Source: a virus
Length of the DNA stretch: 58,225 nucleotides
Strand: one strand, 5' to 3'
Virus record (IMG/VR): IMGVR_UViG_3300018481_000025
Span: 1 to 58,225 of that record
A program made the position numbers and the translations under genes. A model generated the notes under the pieces. It ran no database searches and was not told where the DNA came from. It was given only the letters and a program-made list of their open reading frames with translations. This document shows positions 1 to 6,461 of this stretch, one piece after another (the first letter of the stretch is position 1; each line of letters begins with the position of its first letter).

Positions 1-365
1 ACCAGTTTGCCCTCGTCGATGATGAACTCAGCGACCAGAGTGGTGTTCTCGATGTCAAACAGGTCGAGTGAGACAGCCGGGGGATTGAGGCGGAACGTCA
101 GCCGTCCGCTCTCTACTCCCGGCTTCCAATAAGGTCGAACCGTGTATTCTACGGCGAACGTCGCATGTTCCCCCATGAAGATCTGCTTCTCACGATAGAT
201 CGTGTCTTTGTCAGCTTCAATAAGTTTCCATTCAACGCCCGTTGTCCCGATATCGTTCATGCCAAACTCGGCCCGCACATGGGTGTAGCCCAGAAGGTCT
301 GGGTCACGCATCCACAGGCCGACGAACGCATCGAGGATTTGCTTGAGGTCTTGCCTTATATCCAT
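1..365 (-). CDS. Hypothetical protein, partial (runs off the left edge)
   Basis: Open minus-strand frame entering from the left edge; the 121 N-terminal residues are visible, starting MDIRQDLKQILDAFVGLW and reaching FIIDEGKL at base 1. No stop occurs before the edge. The ATG lies inside the dispersed palindrome at 354-370 (ATGGATATAAGG), and no good ribosome-binding site precedes it, so a start at the internal Met19 is possible. I do not recognise a family. It is mixed alpha/beta in appearance, with no membrane segment or signal peptide. It follows the 385-630 gene in the same direction and probably ends the same transcript. Confidence 0.6.
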   Translation of the reverse strand, partial: MDIRQDLKQILDAFVGLWMRDPDLLGYTHVRAEFGMNDIGTTGVEWKLIEADKDTIYREKQIFMGEHATFAVEYTVRPYWKPGVESGRLTFRLNPPAVSLDLFDIENTTLVAEFIIDEGKL

Positions 366-370
366 ATAAG
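354..370. repeat. Dispersed palindrome copy 1
   Basis: CCTTATATCCATATAAG; the last G of the right arm is replaced by C. It contains the start codon of the leftmost minus-strand gene and lies 9 bases from an ATGTGATGTGTT motif copy. Confidence 0.8.
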
Positions 371-378
371 CGCCGCCC

Positions 379-390
379 AACACATCACAT
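379..390 (-). promoter_or_regulatory. ATGTGATGTGTT motif copy 1
   Basis: Reads ATGTGATGTGTT on the minus strand, overlapping the stop codon of the 385-630 gene and preceding the leftmost gene. It is one of five exact 12-mers in the window. Function unknown; the position fits a regulatory or promoter element. Confidence 0.4.
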
Positions 391-630
391 CATCCTCCGG
401 TGGGCCACTTCAGCAGTTTCGCTCGCCCACTTCCGCAGCTCGAAGTGCATCTCTGATGCCAGAGCCGCCTTGCTCTCGTCGCCTTCCTCGGTCGACAATA
501 GTACGGCGAACACCGCCGCTGCCCCGGTGAAGAAGACGTGCTTGAACTCGGCACGATCCTGTGCCGAGACATGCTCCTCCATCACCATGCTCTCGTACTC
601 CTTCCACATCGCCTCGATATGGTTCTTCAT
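385..630 (-). CDS. Hypothetical protein, 81 aa
   Basis: Starts MKNHIEAMWKEYESMV and is preceded by a strong GGAGGGG ribosome-binding site inside the end of the upstream gene (ATGA overlap at 627-630). The protein is largely helical with a short hydrophobic stretch (VFFTGAAAVFAVLLS, residues about 31-45) that is too weak to call a transmembrane helix with confidence. It looks like a conserved small phage accessory protein, but I cannot name the family. Confidence 0.7.
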   Translation of the reverse strand: MKNHIEAMWKEYESMVMEEHVSAQDRAEFKHVFFTGAAAVFAVLLSTEEGDESKAALASEMHFELRKWASETAEVAHRRMM

Positions 631-893
631 GACCCCTCCTTTGTTCCGTCGATTACCTCGATACCAGCCGAGGCGAATTGCTTCTGGATCAGCAGGAAGT
701 CAGCCTGCTGATCGCTCTTAGGTTTATAGTCACCGCGCTCGATCAGTATCAGTTGGTTGCCGTGCTTCCTGAAGGTGAGGAGGGTGCGCGGCACCCCCCA
801 CACCCCCTCGTCTGCCAACTGAGCGAAAAGATTTCGGCACCACTCGCGATGAGGATCGGGGCTGCGATGTGCGCCGTCGATCTGCTTGCTCAT
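627..893 (-). CDS. Hypothetical protein, 88 aa
   Basis: Start chosen at MSKQIDGAHRSP because it overlaps the previous stop (ATGA, 890-893) and has an AGGAAATC-type site; the open frame extends further upstream without support. The C-terminal half (QADFLLIQKQFASAGIEVID) looks like a small alpha/beta domain. No family recognised. It is translationally coupled to both neighbours. Confidence 0.65.
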   Translation of the reverse strand: MSKQIDGAHRSPDPHREWCRNLFAQLADEGVWGVPRTLLTFRKHGNQLILIERGDYKPKSDQQADFLLIQKQFASAGIEVIDGTKEGS

Positions 894-1090
894 GATTTCC
901 TCTTGAGTAAGTAGACATTGATGTTCTCTGCGGCACGCGGCTCGAACGCATTGCGGCAGAAGGGGCAAACATACATCGCCCCCTTTTCATCGAGGTTTGG
1001 CACGCCAGAGATCCACACCCCGCACGTCCTATGAGGACATAGGACCGCCTCGATCGTCTCGACTGCTGGCAGCATTTGAAGTCCCCGCAT
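890..1090 (-). CDS. Small putative zinc-binding protein, 66 aa
   Basis: Start chosen at MRGLQMLPAVETIEAVL. It carries two Cys pairs, CPHRTC and CPFC, about 24 residues apart, a pattern typical of a zinc ribbon. C-terminal text NAFEPRAAENINVYLL shows no further domain. It overlaps the next upstream gene (1029-1208) by about 60 bases in another frame, so its exact start is uncertain; MLPAVE at 1075 is the alternative. Metal binding is inferred from the Cys spacing only. Confidence 0.6.
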   Translation of the reverse strand: MRGLQMLPAVETIEAVLCPHRTCGVWISGVPNLDEKGAMYVCPFCRNAFEPRAAENINVYLLKRKS

Positions 1091-1208
1091 CTTTGCGCCC
1101 CACAATAGGTTTGTAGTCGTCAGCCCAGAACCCTGCGTCATTGCAGGGTGGTATGAAGATTGGCTTCGGCTTCTCACGCAGGAACAACCGCCGTAGAAAC
1201 TTCATCAT
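1029..1208 (-). CDS. Hypothetical protein, 59 aa
   Basis: Starts MMKFLRRLFLREKPKP, coupled by an ATGA overlap to the stop of the 1205-1426 gene. The basic N-terminus precedes a short polar protein. Because it overlaps the zinc-protein gene at its 3' end, one of the two may be over-extended. No family recognised. Confidence 0.45.
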   Translation of the reverse strand: MMKFLRRLFLREKPKPIFIPPCNDAGFWADDYKPIVGRKDAGTSNAASSRDDRGGPMSS

Positions 1209-1426
1209 CGCCTTACCCCCATAGGTTCTCTGAACACTGGCATCGTATCCATCCACCAGCTCAGATGAAGTATCGACATGGCAAACGCTGTCATGAAGGT
1301 GATGATGCCCCACGCAAGCAGCTTGCGTGGGACACGATATTTTGGTCTGACCAAGCACGGCGCGGTCAGCCACATCGACAGCATGTCGATGGCCAGTAGC
1401 ATTGCCTCGGGTGTGAACGGCATATC
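1205..1426 (-). CDS. Small membrane protein, 73 aa
   Basis: Start chosen at MPFTPEAMLLAIDMLSMWL, just overlapping the upstream stop. Two hydrophobic segments are visible: residues about 7-22 and about 33-52 (LLAWGIITFMTAFAMSILHL), separated by a basic stretch RPKYRVPRK. That gives a likely one- or two-pass inner-membrane topology. It lies among cytoplasmic accessory genes rather than next to the endolysin, so calling it a holin is not supported. Confidence 0.6.
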   Translation of the reverse strand, partial: DMPFTPEAMLLAIDMLSMWLTAPCLVRPKYRVPRKLLAWGIITFMTAFAMSILHLSWWMDTMPVFREPMGVRR

Positions 1427-1649
1427 ACCCCCCTGTCTTGAGCCAGCGCCCGTCCTCCTGTTTGACGTAGCGCTGCCCTCTACCCACACCCAGTCCCGTG
1501 CCGTACCTGCCGAAGCAGGTTTGGCATAAGTTCCCCCAGCCACCGAACGTGGTGGCCGCGTCGTACATCATCTTGTCGAACGGCTTGTTGCAAACGTCGC
1601 ACTCTTTCGGATCGCCTGCCCAGTATCTCAGCTTGAGCGTCTTGCTCAT
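1425..1649 (-). CDS. Zinc-finger-like protein, 74 aa
   Basis: Starts MSKTLKLRYWAGDPKECDVC. Two CxxC knuckles, CDVC (residues 17-20) and CQTC (about 42-45), are 22 residues apart, as in treble-clef or zinc-ribbon proteins. The remainder is Gly- and Arg-rich. Role unknown; nucleic-acid or protein binding is the usual role for such knuckles. The stop overlaps the downstream membrane-protein start. Confidence 0.65.
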   Translation of the reverse strand: MSKTLKLRYWAGDPKECDVCNKPFDKMMYDAATTFGGWGNLCQTCFGRYGTGLGVGRGQRYVKQEDGRWLKTGG

Positions 1650-1840
1650 CGACGTACACCCATTCCCATGCGTGAGTTGCGGTCGGCACGTGAGGCGATC
1701 GAGTTGATGCGGTCGATCTCACGCTGCATGGCGATCACCTGATCGGCCAGCATGATCACGGTCTGCTTCAATAGTTCGTTGGTCGGGCCCTCCTTGCGGA
1801 TGGCGTTGACCAGTGCCTGCAATCGTCGATAGTCCATCAT
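1646..1840 (-). CDS. Hypothetical protein, 64 aa (helical)
   Basis: Starts MMDYRRLQALVNAIRKEG. The Shine-Dalgarno AAGGAGA is the right arm of the palindrome at 1849-1865, so if the palindrome folds in mRNA it would hide this site. The protein is predicted largely alpha-helical (VIMLADQVIAMQREIDRINS), perhaps a short coiled coil. It overlaps the 3' end of the 1837-2043 gene. Confidence 0.65.
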   Translation of the reverse strand: MMDYRRLQALVNAIRKEGPTNELLKQTVIMLADQVIAMQREIDRINSIASRADRNSRMGMGVRR

Positions 1841-2043
1841 CTTGGTCTCCTTATAGGCATATAAGTCATGCGGTTCTTCCTCCGCGTCTTGATCGGGTTG
1901 TCACGGTAGTACGGGTCGCCTTGGGCACGCTCTTGGCGACGTTCGTAAGACGAGAGCTTGTCATGCGCCCGCATGTAAGCCCGCAGCTGGTAGATAAACT
2001 CCAAGAACTCATCGTCATCGAGATCATATGGAAATCTCGCCAT
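1837..2043 (-). CDS. Hypothetical protein, 68 aa
   Basis: Starts MARFPYDLDDDEFLEF and ends in an Arg-rich tail. The last residues (YMPIRRPR) are encoded across the dispersed palindrome at 1849-1865, so the repeat contributes coding sequence here. An acidic N-terminus and basic C-terminus are the only clear traits; no family recognised. Confidence 0.65.
   Translation of the reverse strand: MARFPYDLDDDEFLEFIYQLRAYMRAHDKLSSYERRQERAQGDPYYRDNPIKTRRKNRMTYMPIRRPR
1849..1865. repeat. Dispersed palindrome copy 2
   Basis: CCTTATAGGCATATAAG. It encodes the end of the 1837-2043 protein and supplies the AAGGAGA ribosome-binding site for the 1646-1840 gene. Confidence 0.8.
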
Positions 2044-2052
2044 GTCTCCTCC

Positions 2053-2361
2053 CTAGTCCATGCGTGAGATTTGCCATGTGTCGTCGGGTGCAATGATCAT
2101 CACCCAACCATGCGGATAGAGCACGATGCGCTCGTCACGAAAGAACATCGCGCTCTTTGGTCTTAGTGGTGGGTCGCCTTTGTAGAGGAGTTCCCCCGTG
2201 ATCGTGTCGAACTCGAACCCCGGAAAGGGGTTCCAGCCGCCGATATAGTTCTCGTTGAACTGCTCGGCGGCCGGTCGTGGATCGTCATTGTCGAGAAAGG
2301 TCGGGATGATGCCCCAGTCCTCGGGCTCACCGCCCACCATGACGACAACGAGTGTTTTCAT
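2053..2361 (-). CDS. Hypothetical protein, 102 aa
   Basis: Start chosen at MKTLVVVMVGGEPEDWG with a GGGAGGATCAGCT site; the open frame upstream is a shadow of the neighbouring gene. The N-terminus has a Rossmann-like beta strand (TLVVVMVGG) and the C-terminus another (GWVMIIAP). A small cytoplasmic alpha/beta protein of unknown role, coupled to the 2358-2534 gene by an ATGA-type overlap. Confidence 0.65.
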   Translation of the reverse strand: MKTLVVVMVGGEPEDWGIIPTFLDNDDPRPAAEQFNENYIGGWNPFPGFEFDTITGELLYKGDPPLRPKSAMFFRDERIVLYPHGWVMIIAPDDTWQISRMD

Positions 2362-2534
2362 AGCTGATCCTCCCTCTTGTCCGGTATGCGTTCGTCTTGG
2401 CAGATCACATCGTAGCGTGCCCGCTCGTAGGCCGAGCGAGCAAACAGCGCATCCCACGCAAACAGCACCATGAGCCACCAGCCATGACGCGGTGTCGGCT
2501 TGACGTTGAGGTCGTAGACGTCGGGCTCGTTCAT
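2358..2534 (-). CDS. Hypothetical protein, 58 aa
   Basis: Start chosen at MNEPDVYDLNVKPTPRHG by the overlap with the upstream stop (2531-2534). One hydrophobic segment (WWLMVLFAWDALFA, residues 19-32) could insert in the membrane. The longer in-frame extension is an unlikely coding region. Role unknown. Confidence 0.55.
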   Translation of the reverse strand: MNEPDVYDLNVKPTPRHGWWLMVLFAWDALFARSAYERARYDVICQDERIPDKREDQL

Positions 2535-2884
2535 CGGTGCCGCCTCGCCAGTTCGAGACGCGCCGGTATCACCTCCATGCTGTTGCAGTAGTTGCAGCAT
2601 CTCCCCTCGTTCACCGGCCGGGCATTGTTGCCCATGCCGTCCATACGCGTGTGGCATATCGAGCAGCTCAGCTGCTCCTGTGCCAGTCGTGGGTGGATCG
2701 GTCCGTTCAGCTTGTAGACGTCGCGCAGCCAGTTGATGCGGTTGACGATGGACTGCATCAGGCTGTCGAGCACCTGCACCTGCTGCGGACCCGTCAGCCT
2801 GTGCATGGCGTTGTGGATTGGTTGCAGGCATTCCTCCGTAATCCTGTCGAGGCGCTTCTTGCTGATCGGTCGTGGTGCTTTCAT
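2531..2884 (-). CDS. Hypothetical protein with CxxC knuckles, 117 aa
   Basis: Start chosen at MKAPRPISKKRLDRITEE because its ATGA overlaps the upstream stop and GGAAGGA lies in front. The N-terminal two thirds is helical (THNAMHRL-like, VQVLDSLMQSIVNRIN). The C-terminus has CSIC and CNYC about 26 residues apart with an extra Cys, a probable zinc ribbon. It may be a small nucleic-acid-associated protein; this is inference from the Cys pattern. Confidence 0.65.
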   Translation of the reverse strand: MKAPRPISKKRLDRITEECLQPIHNAMHRLTGPQQVQVLDSLMQSIVNRINWLRDVYKLNGPIHPRLAQEQLSCSICHTRMDGMGNNARPVNEGRCCNYCNSMEVIPARLELARRHR

Positions 2885-3294
2885 TTGCTGTCCTTCCATG
2901 CGTAACCATATGCCTGCATGTTGACGATGCAGTTGAATTCAGGGTCGAGCCTGATGAACTTCTTGCGGATGCGCTTGATGCACGAGCGCACGTTGGTATG
3001 AAACCCGTCGTCGCCATAGCCAGCGCGGAAGCCGGGTATGCCTTTCAGTTTGTCGTAGATGGTGCGGTACTCGACATACTCGCCGCGTGCCGCCACCAAG
3101 GTGGTGATGATGCGAAGCTCGCCCATGGTCGCGCCGATGCTGACGTTGCGCCAGTAGACGGCACTCTCGGTGATGATGAGGTCGGTTTTCCTCTGCCACC
3201 GGGGGCAGCCCGAGCATGGGTTGGTGACGGGATGCGGTGGGTCGACCAGCGCAGGCAAAGCTTCGGCCATCGTTCCATTTACGTTGCTGCTCAT
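2881..3294 (-). CDS. Winged-helix DNA-binding protein, PhoB/OmpR effector-domain type
   Basis: 137 aa from MSSNVNG (GGGAGAACACC in front; an upstream in-frame Met lacks support). Residues about 45-135 match the layout of the Trans_reg_C winged helix: a leading beta region (YWRNVSIG), two helices (GELRIITTLVA, YRTIYDKL), a basic recognition helix (NVRSCIKRIRKKF, about 101-113) and the closing hairpin ending in the characteristic GYAW (130-133). There is no receiver domain; instead a short N-terminus carries CSGC. Such isolated effector domains bind DNA repeats. It is the best candidate transcription regulator in the window and sits beside a palindrome-terminator. Target unknown. Confidence 0.75.
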   Translation of the reverse strand: MSSNVNGTMAEALPALVDPPHPVTNPCSGCPRWQRKTDLIITESAVYWRNVSIGATMGELRIITTLVAARGEYVEYRTIYDKLKGIPGFRAGYGDDGFHTNVRSCIKRIRKKFIRLDPEFNCIVNMQAYGYAWKDSK

Positions 3295-3339
3295 GTGGTG
3301 TTCTCCCTGCTTGAAGCTCTGAATGTACATCATGCAAAA

Positions 3340-3369
3340 CCGGGGCCTTATATGAATATAAGGCCCCGG
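3340..3369 (-). terminator. Palindrome copy 3 with GC-extended stem; likely terminator
   Basis: The core CCTTATATGAATATAAGG (3346-3363) is extended outward by six further pairs (CCGGGG/CCCCGG in total), giving a 14-bp stem. On the minus strand it is followed by TTTTGC, as in an intrinsic terminator. It lies between the 3491-3727 gene and the winged-helix gene. Confidence 0.65.
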
Positions 3370-3378
3370 CGATCAGTC

Positions 3379-3426
3379 CCCGCCCACCACCGTCACGTTC
3401 CCTATTAAGGCACGGTGATGGGCGGG
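3379..3426. repeat. Imperfect inverted repeat
   Basis: CCCGCCCACCACCGT (3379-3393) pairs with ACGGTGATGGGCGGG (3412-3426) with one wobble pair, around an 18-base loop. It lies in the 120-base gap after the 3491-3727 gene, directly beside the palindrome terminator. Could be a second terminator, an RNA structure or an operator. The rest of the 3370-3490 gap shows no gene. Confidence 0.5.
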
Positions 3427-3490
3427 CCCTCGGCGTTCGGATCCAATCCAACGCGCAGTTGCGCGGGGGACTTGTCTATGCGCCGAAGCT

Positions 3491-3727
3491 CTACTCGACC
3501 TTGCCGGTGGCGTATGGCCTGCGGGCGATTGACCCGAGGTCAACCGCACGCGGACCGTTCTCCATGACAAGCTTGGTATAGGCGTGAACCACTTGGACGA
3601 CGCTTGAGGCATCGACGTCGATGGTGCGGGCCCGCCATTCTTCGAGCCATGTCAGTAGTGGCCACGGCTCGTCGCTCTCGTACATGGTGCGAGCCTGTGC
3701 CCGCACCTCGGTATGACCCATTCTCAT
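3491..3727 (-). CDS. Hypothetical protein, 78 aa
   Basis: Starts MRMGHTEVRAQARTMY with GAGAGGAGTACTCAA before it, overlapping the stop of the upstream gene by four bases. Helical protein with a Trp-rich patch (EPWPLLTWLEEWRA). No family recognised; last gene before the hairpins at 3340-3426. Confidence 0.6.
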   Translation of the reverse strand: MRMGHTEVRAQARTMYESDEPWPLLTWLEEWRARTIDVDASSVVQVVHAYTKLVMENGPRAVDLGSIARRPYATGKVE

Positions 3728-3930
3728 TTGAGTACTCCTCTCTCGATGCCACGCAGGGCATCACCACTGGCCTCGTGTATATCGACCAGTTTCTCCAGCA
3801 CGCGGCCAATGTCGCGCAGGTGGTTGGCCACGCGCTCGGTGGCCAAGGTCAGCGCCGACAAGTCATCGGCGATGGAGGCAAGCGATACCTCCGGGTGTTT
3901 TATGTCTTTACCCACTGGCTTCTCCTTCAT
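3724..3930 (-). CDS. Hypothetical helical protein, 68 aa
   Basis: Start chosen at MKEKPVGKDIKHPEVS, 15 bases downstream of an ATGTGATGTGTT motif copy; the upstream extension would run through a palindrome and is rejected. The sequence is mainly helical with heptad-like leucines (LASIADDLSALTLATERVAN), suggesting a short coiled coil. Role unknown. Confidence 0.6.
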   Translation of the reverse strand: MKEKPVGKDIKHPEVSLASIADDLSALTLATERVANHLRDIGRVLEKLVDIHEASGDALRGIERGVLK

Positions 3931-3944
3931 GCTGACGTCGCGAA

Positions 3945-3956
3945 AACACATCACAT
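3945..3956 (-). promoter_or_regulatory. ATGTGATGTGTT motif copy 2
   Basis: Minus-strand ATGTGATGTGTT followed by TT, 14 bases ahead of the 3724-3930 start codon and downstream of the palindrome at 3976-4005. Placed like a promoter or leader element. Confidence 0.45.
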
Positions 3957-3975
3957 TTGATGGGGGAATGGGAGG

Positions 3976-4005
3976 GCCCGGCCTTATATGGATATAAGGC
4001 CGGGC
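3976..4005. repeat. Dispersed palindrome copy 4 with GC-extended stem
   Basis: Core CCTTATATGGATATAAGG (3982-3999), extended to a perfect GCCCGG/CCGGGC 14-bp stem. No T-run on either side, so termination is less certain than at copy 3. It lies at the end of the 4013-4330 gene. Confidence 0.8.
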
Positions 4006-4012
4006 ACTCGGG

Positions 4013-4330
4013 CTACTCATCGGCAGGAATGTTGTTCCACACGATGGGCTTCTTGTTCGACTTCGGCGTCTTGGCCTTGGTCAGCACAAGGGGCTTGACG
4101 CTCGGACCAGTAGCGTGCGCGAGCGGGCCGGGCGACAGAACCGGACGACGTGACTGCTGCGCCATGTCGATGGTGCGGCGCAGGTTGCTGGCGGCACGCT
4201 GCAATAGCAGCGTGCGCACCATCTCAGCGAGGTAGGTGTTGTTGGTGGTGTCGATGCCGTCATAGACGTCACCGATCTGCAATAGGCGAGCCTCAAGGTG
4301 GTTGAGGTCGATGTCGATGTTGATACGCAT
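4013..4330 (-). CDS. Hypothetical protein, 105 aa
   Basis: Starts MRINIDIDLNHLEARLLQ with AAAGGCTAATCC upstream. The N-terminal half is helical (TYLAEMVRTLLLQRAASNLRR); the C-terminal half is Pro/Lys-rich and probably disordered. No family recognised. A palindrome immediately follows its stop. Confidence 0.65.
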   Translation of the reverse strand: MRINIDIDLNHLEARLLQIGDVYDGIDTTNNTYLAEMVRTLLLQRAASNLRRTIDMAQQSRRPVLSPGPLAHATGPSVKPLVLTKAKTPKSNKKPIVWNNIPADE

Positions 4331-4342
4331 TGGATTAGCCTT

Positions 4343-5071
4343 TCAGGTGCTGTGCTGGTGGATGATCTCCCCGGTCGGCAGACGCCAACCGAAGCAGGCG
4401 GCCTCGAACCCGCACTCGACGGCGAAGCCCCGGTCGAATGCCTGCACGAGGTAGTCACTCATGTCGTTGCCGGTGATCGGGCCCGACGCTGGCTGCTCGA
4501 TGAAGGCCAGCATTTTGGCGGGTGACGCTGTGCCCAGCACCGCCCTACCAAATCGTTCATAGATGATGATCTCACCTTGGGTGCGGTCGTGCACCTCAGG
4601 CGATTGCATCTTCTCGATGTTGTCATCGTTCAGCCACTCGACGCTGCGATCGTGCGCCTTGTCGATGGTCTCGCTGGTTACAGCGAGATTATCGGCGAGC
4701 GTTGGCTTCCCGCTGGTTACAGCGGGACTGTCGTCGGGGTCGACGATTGCCTTGATGCGTGCGATCCACTCGGCATCGAGCACGACGGCATCGAGCTTGT
4801 TGTCGATCGCTCCGCGATAGAGCAGGTCGAGCAGCTCGTATGCCTTCTGGCCGTAGTCCTCCTTGGCCATGTGCATCTCGTCGTGATAGCAGAACATCAG
4901 GTGCAACTCCTCTCCCCGGATGACCCGCTGCTCGTTGTAGGTGCTGCCATAGAGGAAGATCTCACCTTCATCCATGTTGGCGATTGTCTCGATGATCTTG
5001 TCATACTGCTCAGCCTTGGCCGCCTGCACGATCTGATCGTCGGACGGGTCGCTGTTGTCACGCTCAGTCAT
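4343..5071 (-). CDS. Hypothetical protein, 242 aa
   Basis: Starts MTERDNSDPSDDQIVQ after GAGGAGGGCATGACCA-type spacing. Two halves are joined by a linker at about residues 115-135 that contains AVTSGK and AVTSET, encoded by two near-identical DNA hairpins (4669-4688 and 4708-4727). The N-terminal half is acidic and includes HLMFCYHDEMHMAKED; the C-terminal half has a hydrophobic core (GEIIIYERFGRAVLG). I do not recognise a family or catalytic motif. It is the largest gene of the left accessory run apart from the 291-aa gene. Confidence 0.7.
   Translation of the reverse strand: MTERDNSDPSDDQIVQAAKAEQYDKIIETIANMDEGEIFLYGSTYNEQRVIRGEELHLMFCYHDEMHMAKEDYGQKAYELLDLLYRGAIDNKLDAVVLDAEWIARIKAIVDPDDSPAVTSGKPTLADNLAVTSETIDKAHDRSVEWLNDDNIEKMQSPEVHDRTQGEIIIYERFGRAVLGTASPAKMLAFIEQPASGPITGNDMSDYLVQAFDRGFAVECGFEAACFGWRLPTGEIIHQHST
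4669..4727. repeat. Twin hairpins with the same loop
   Basis: TCTCGCTGGTTACAGCGAGA (4669-4688) and TCCCGCTGGTTACAGCGGGA (4708-4727): each is an 8-bp perfect stem with a GTTA loop. They differ by one compensated pair (T-A to C-G). Both lie inside the 4343-5071 coding region in a linker. Confidence 0.75.
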
Positions 5072-5085
5072 TGGTCATGCCCTCC

Positions 5086-5346
5086 TCAGGCATCGTTGGT
5101 CAGTTTGAGTTGGTTGGTCTGCCAGTCGTCCAGCATGTCGAGCCATCCCGAGGTTTCGTTGATGACGCGATGCAGCTGGATGGTTGTCTCAGCGTTGATG
5201 ATGCGCACCATGTACTCCTCCCACTTGTTGCGGGCTTTGGTACTGGCACCAATGCTGAACTCGTAGGTGGCATCGGTGAGATAGCTCACTGCTGCCATCT
5301 TGTTGGGTAAGAGGTCCCGACGCACATGCTTATGCGTCAGGCCCAT
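5086..5346 (-). CDS. Hypothetical protein, 86 aa
   Basis: Start placed at MGLTHKHVRRDLLPNKMA because AAGGAGGTGGCGAAG gives an excellent ribosome-binding site; the in-frame MTTSLTII at 5403 would overlap the upstream gene by 74 bases. The basic N-terminus is followed by a helical region (ARNKWEEYMVRIINAETT) and WLDMLDDWQ. No family recognised. Confidence 0.65.
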   Translation of the reverse strand: MGLTHKHVRRDLLPNKMAAVSYLTDATYEFSIGASTKARNKWEEYMVRIINAETTIQLHRVINETSGWLDMLDDWQTNQLKLTNDA

Positions 5347-5632
5347 CTTCGCCACCTCCTTCTGGAGGTTGCGAAGCCGTATGATTGTCAGGCTCGTTGT
5401 CATCTCTGCATTGCTCCTCCATTTGCTCAATCATCATGAACATTGCCTCGGCACTGCGCTCGTCACCGATGCAGGCAGCGCACAAGTTGAATGGCGAGGT
5501 GCGCAATCTTGTACGCACCTCGGTCGGCAGGTCGTCATAGCAGTGCATGGTCTCGCGTCCTCTGACGGAGGCGTAGCACAGCAGCTGCCGCTTGATGCGG
5601 TTGAAGCGCCTTATAGTCATATAAGGTTTCAT
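5330..5632 (-). CDS. Hypothetical protein, 100 aa
   Basis: Starts MKPYMTIRRFNRIKRQ; the first codons are formed by the dispersed palindrome at 5609-5626. GAAGGATGAGG precedes the start. One CxxC pair (CAAC, about residues 51-54) and an acidic, Gly/Pro-rich tail. No family recognised. Confidence 0.6.
   Translation of the reverse strand: MKPYMTIRRFNRIKRQLLCYASVRGRETMHCYDDLPTEVRTRLRTSPFNLCAACIGDERSAEAMFMMIEQMEEQCRDDNEPDNHTASQPPEGGGEDGPDA
5609..5626. repeat. Dispersed palindrome copy 5
   Basis: CCTTATAGTCATATAAGG, codons 3-8 of the 5330-5632 gene (read PYMTIR). Confidence 0.8.
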
Positions 5633-5641
5633 GACTGCGCC

Positions 5642-6082
5642 TCATCCTTCGGTCCGCTTGAACAGCATGTCGACCGCACTGGCCGACATGACTTGCTTGG
5701 TCTCACTCTGGGCATGGGCGAATGCACAAAGACATGCCCATGATCTTGCGTGAGCGATCGTCCTCTTGTTCTTGAGCACGATCAGACGCGCCAGCGCCGT
5801 CTGCAGCGCCCTTACGCCATCTATGTCGGTGCGTCTGCCCAACACGATGAACGCCCGCAGGTCTTTCGATATGTCGGGGTTGTCGTTGCCCGATCCTTCT
5901 TTCATTGCCTGCATCACGGCGGGGGCATCGTCTGGCTCCAATAGTTGGTCGTCGTCCTGTGCACGGGCGCATAGGAACGTAGCCAGTACAAAGCGACCGA
6001 TTGGTCCGCGCCCATGCTCGCGGCCCATCTGGCGCACGAATGCGAGAACGCTCTCCAGTTCAAACTCTCGGCTGGATACCAT
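5642..6082 (-). CDS. Hypothetical protein, 146 aa
   Basis: Start chosen at MVSSREFELESVLAF with CAGGGGAGTTCGCCA in front, 27 bases after an ATGTGATGTGTT motif. All-helical in appearance, with hydrophobic helices (IGRFVLATFLCARA; ARLIVLKN) and a Cys/Ala-rich segment (ARSWACLCAFAHA). No recognised motif. It may form a soluble helical bundle. Confidence 0.65.
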   Translation of the reverse strand: MVSSREFELESVLAFVRQMGREHGRGPIGRFVLATFLCARAQDDDQLLEPDDAPAVMQAMKEGSGNDNPDISKDLRAFIVLGRRTDIDGVRALQTALARLIVLKNKRTIAHARSWACLCAFAHAQSETKQVMSASAVDMLFKRTEG

Positions 6083-6109
6083 TGGCGAACTCCCCTGCCT
6101 GCGCCGCAA

Positions 6110-6121
6110 AACACATCACAT
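6110..6121 (-). promoter_or_regulatory. ATGTGATGTGTT motif copy 3
   Basis: Minus-strand ATGTGATGTGTTTTGCG in the gap between the 6177-6449 and 5642-6082 genes, upstream of the ribosome-binding site of the latter. Confidence 0.45.
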
Positions 6122-6176
6122 TGGCGAGCGGCGGCGCAGGCATAGCCCGTCCGCCAATGTACTTTGAGGTACTTTC

Positions 6177-6449
6177 TCATTGAACAAGACGCAGGTGTGG
6201 CGCACCGAATTTGGTTTCCATCTGCTTGTCGAACAGGGTCATGCCCTCCTCGGCACTCAGCATGGTGTAGCCAAATCGTTCAGCCGATATCGTAGCCGCA
6301 CGGATGCTGGGCCAGCCGCCGCTCAGCAGCATGAATGCACCACTGGGTGATTGTACAACGAGCATGTACATACCGAGCAGGTTTGGGGTCCACGCAGGAT
6401 GATCGCTATCCTCGGGGTATGGGATGCAGAAAGCTTTGTTGTTTGGCAT
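6177..6449 (-). CDS. Hypothetical protein, 90 aa
   Basis: Starts MPNNKAFCIPYPEDSDHP; GGAGTACAACATGCC gives the site. A beta-rich middle (LLGMYMLVVQSPSGAFMLLSGG) and a helical end. No family recognised. It is the second gene after the AT-rich control region. Confidence 0.65.
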   Translation of the reverse strand: MPNNKAFCIPYPEDSDHPAWTPNLLGMYMLVVQSPSGAFMLLSGGWPSIRAATISAERFGYTMLSAEEGMTLFDKQMETKFGAPHLRLVQ

Positions 6450-6461
6450 GTTGTACTCCGT

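Noticed and set aside
165-530. 121-aa plus-strand open frame at the left edge
   Set aside because: Overlaps two minus-strand genes joined in a consistent operon; the frame continues only because of the antisense reading of the leftmost gene.
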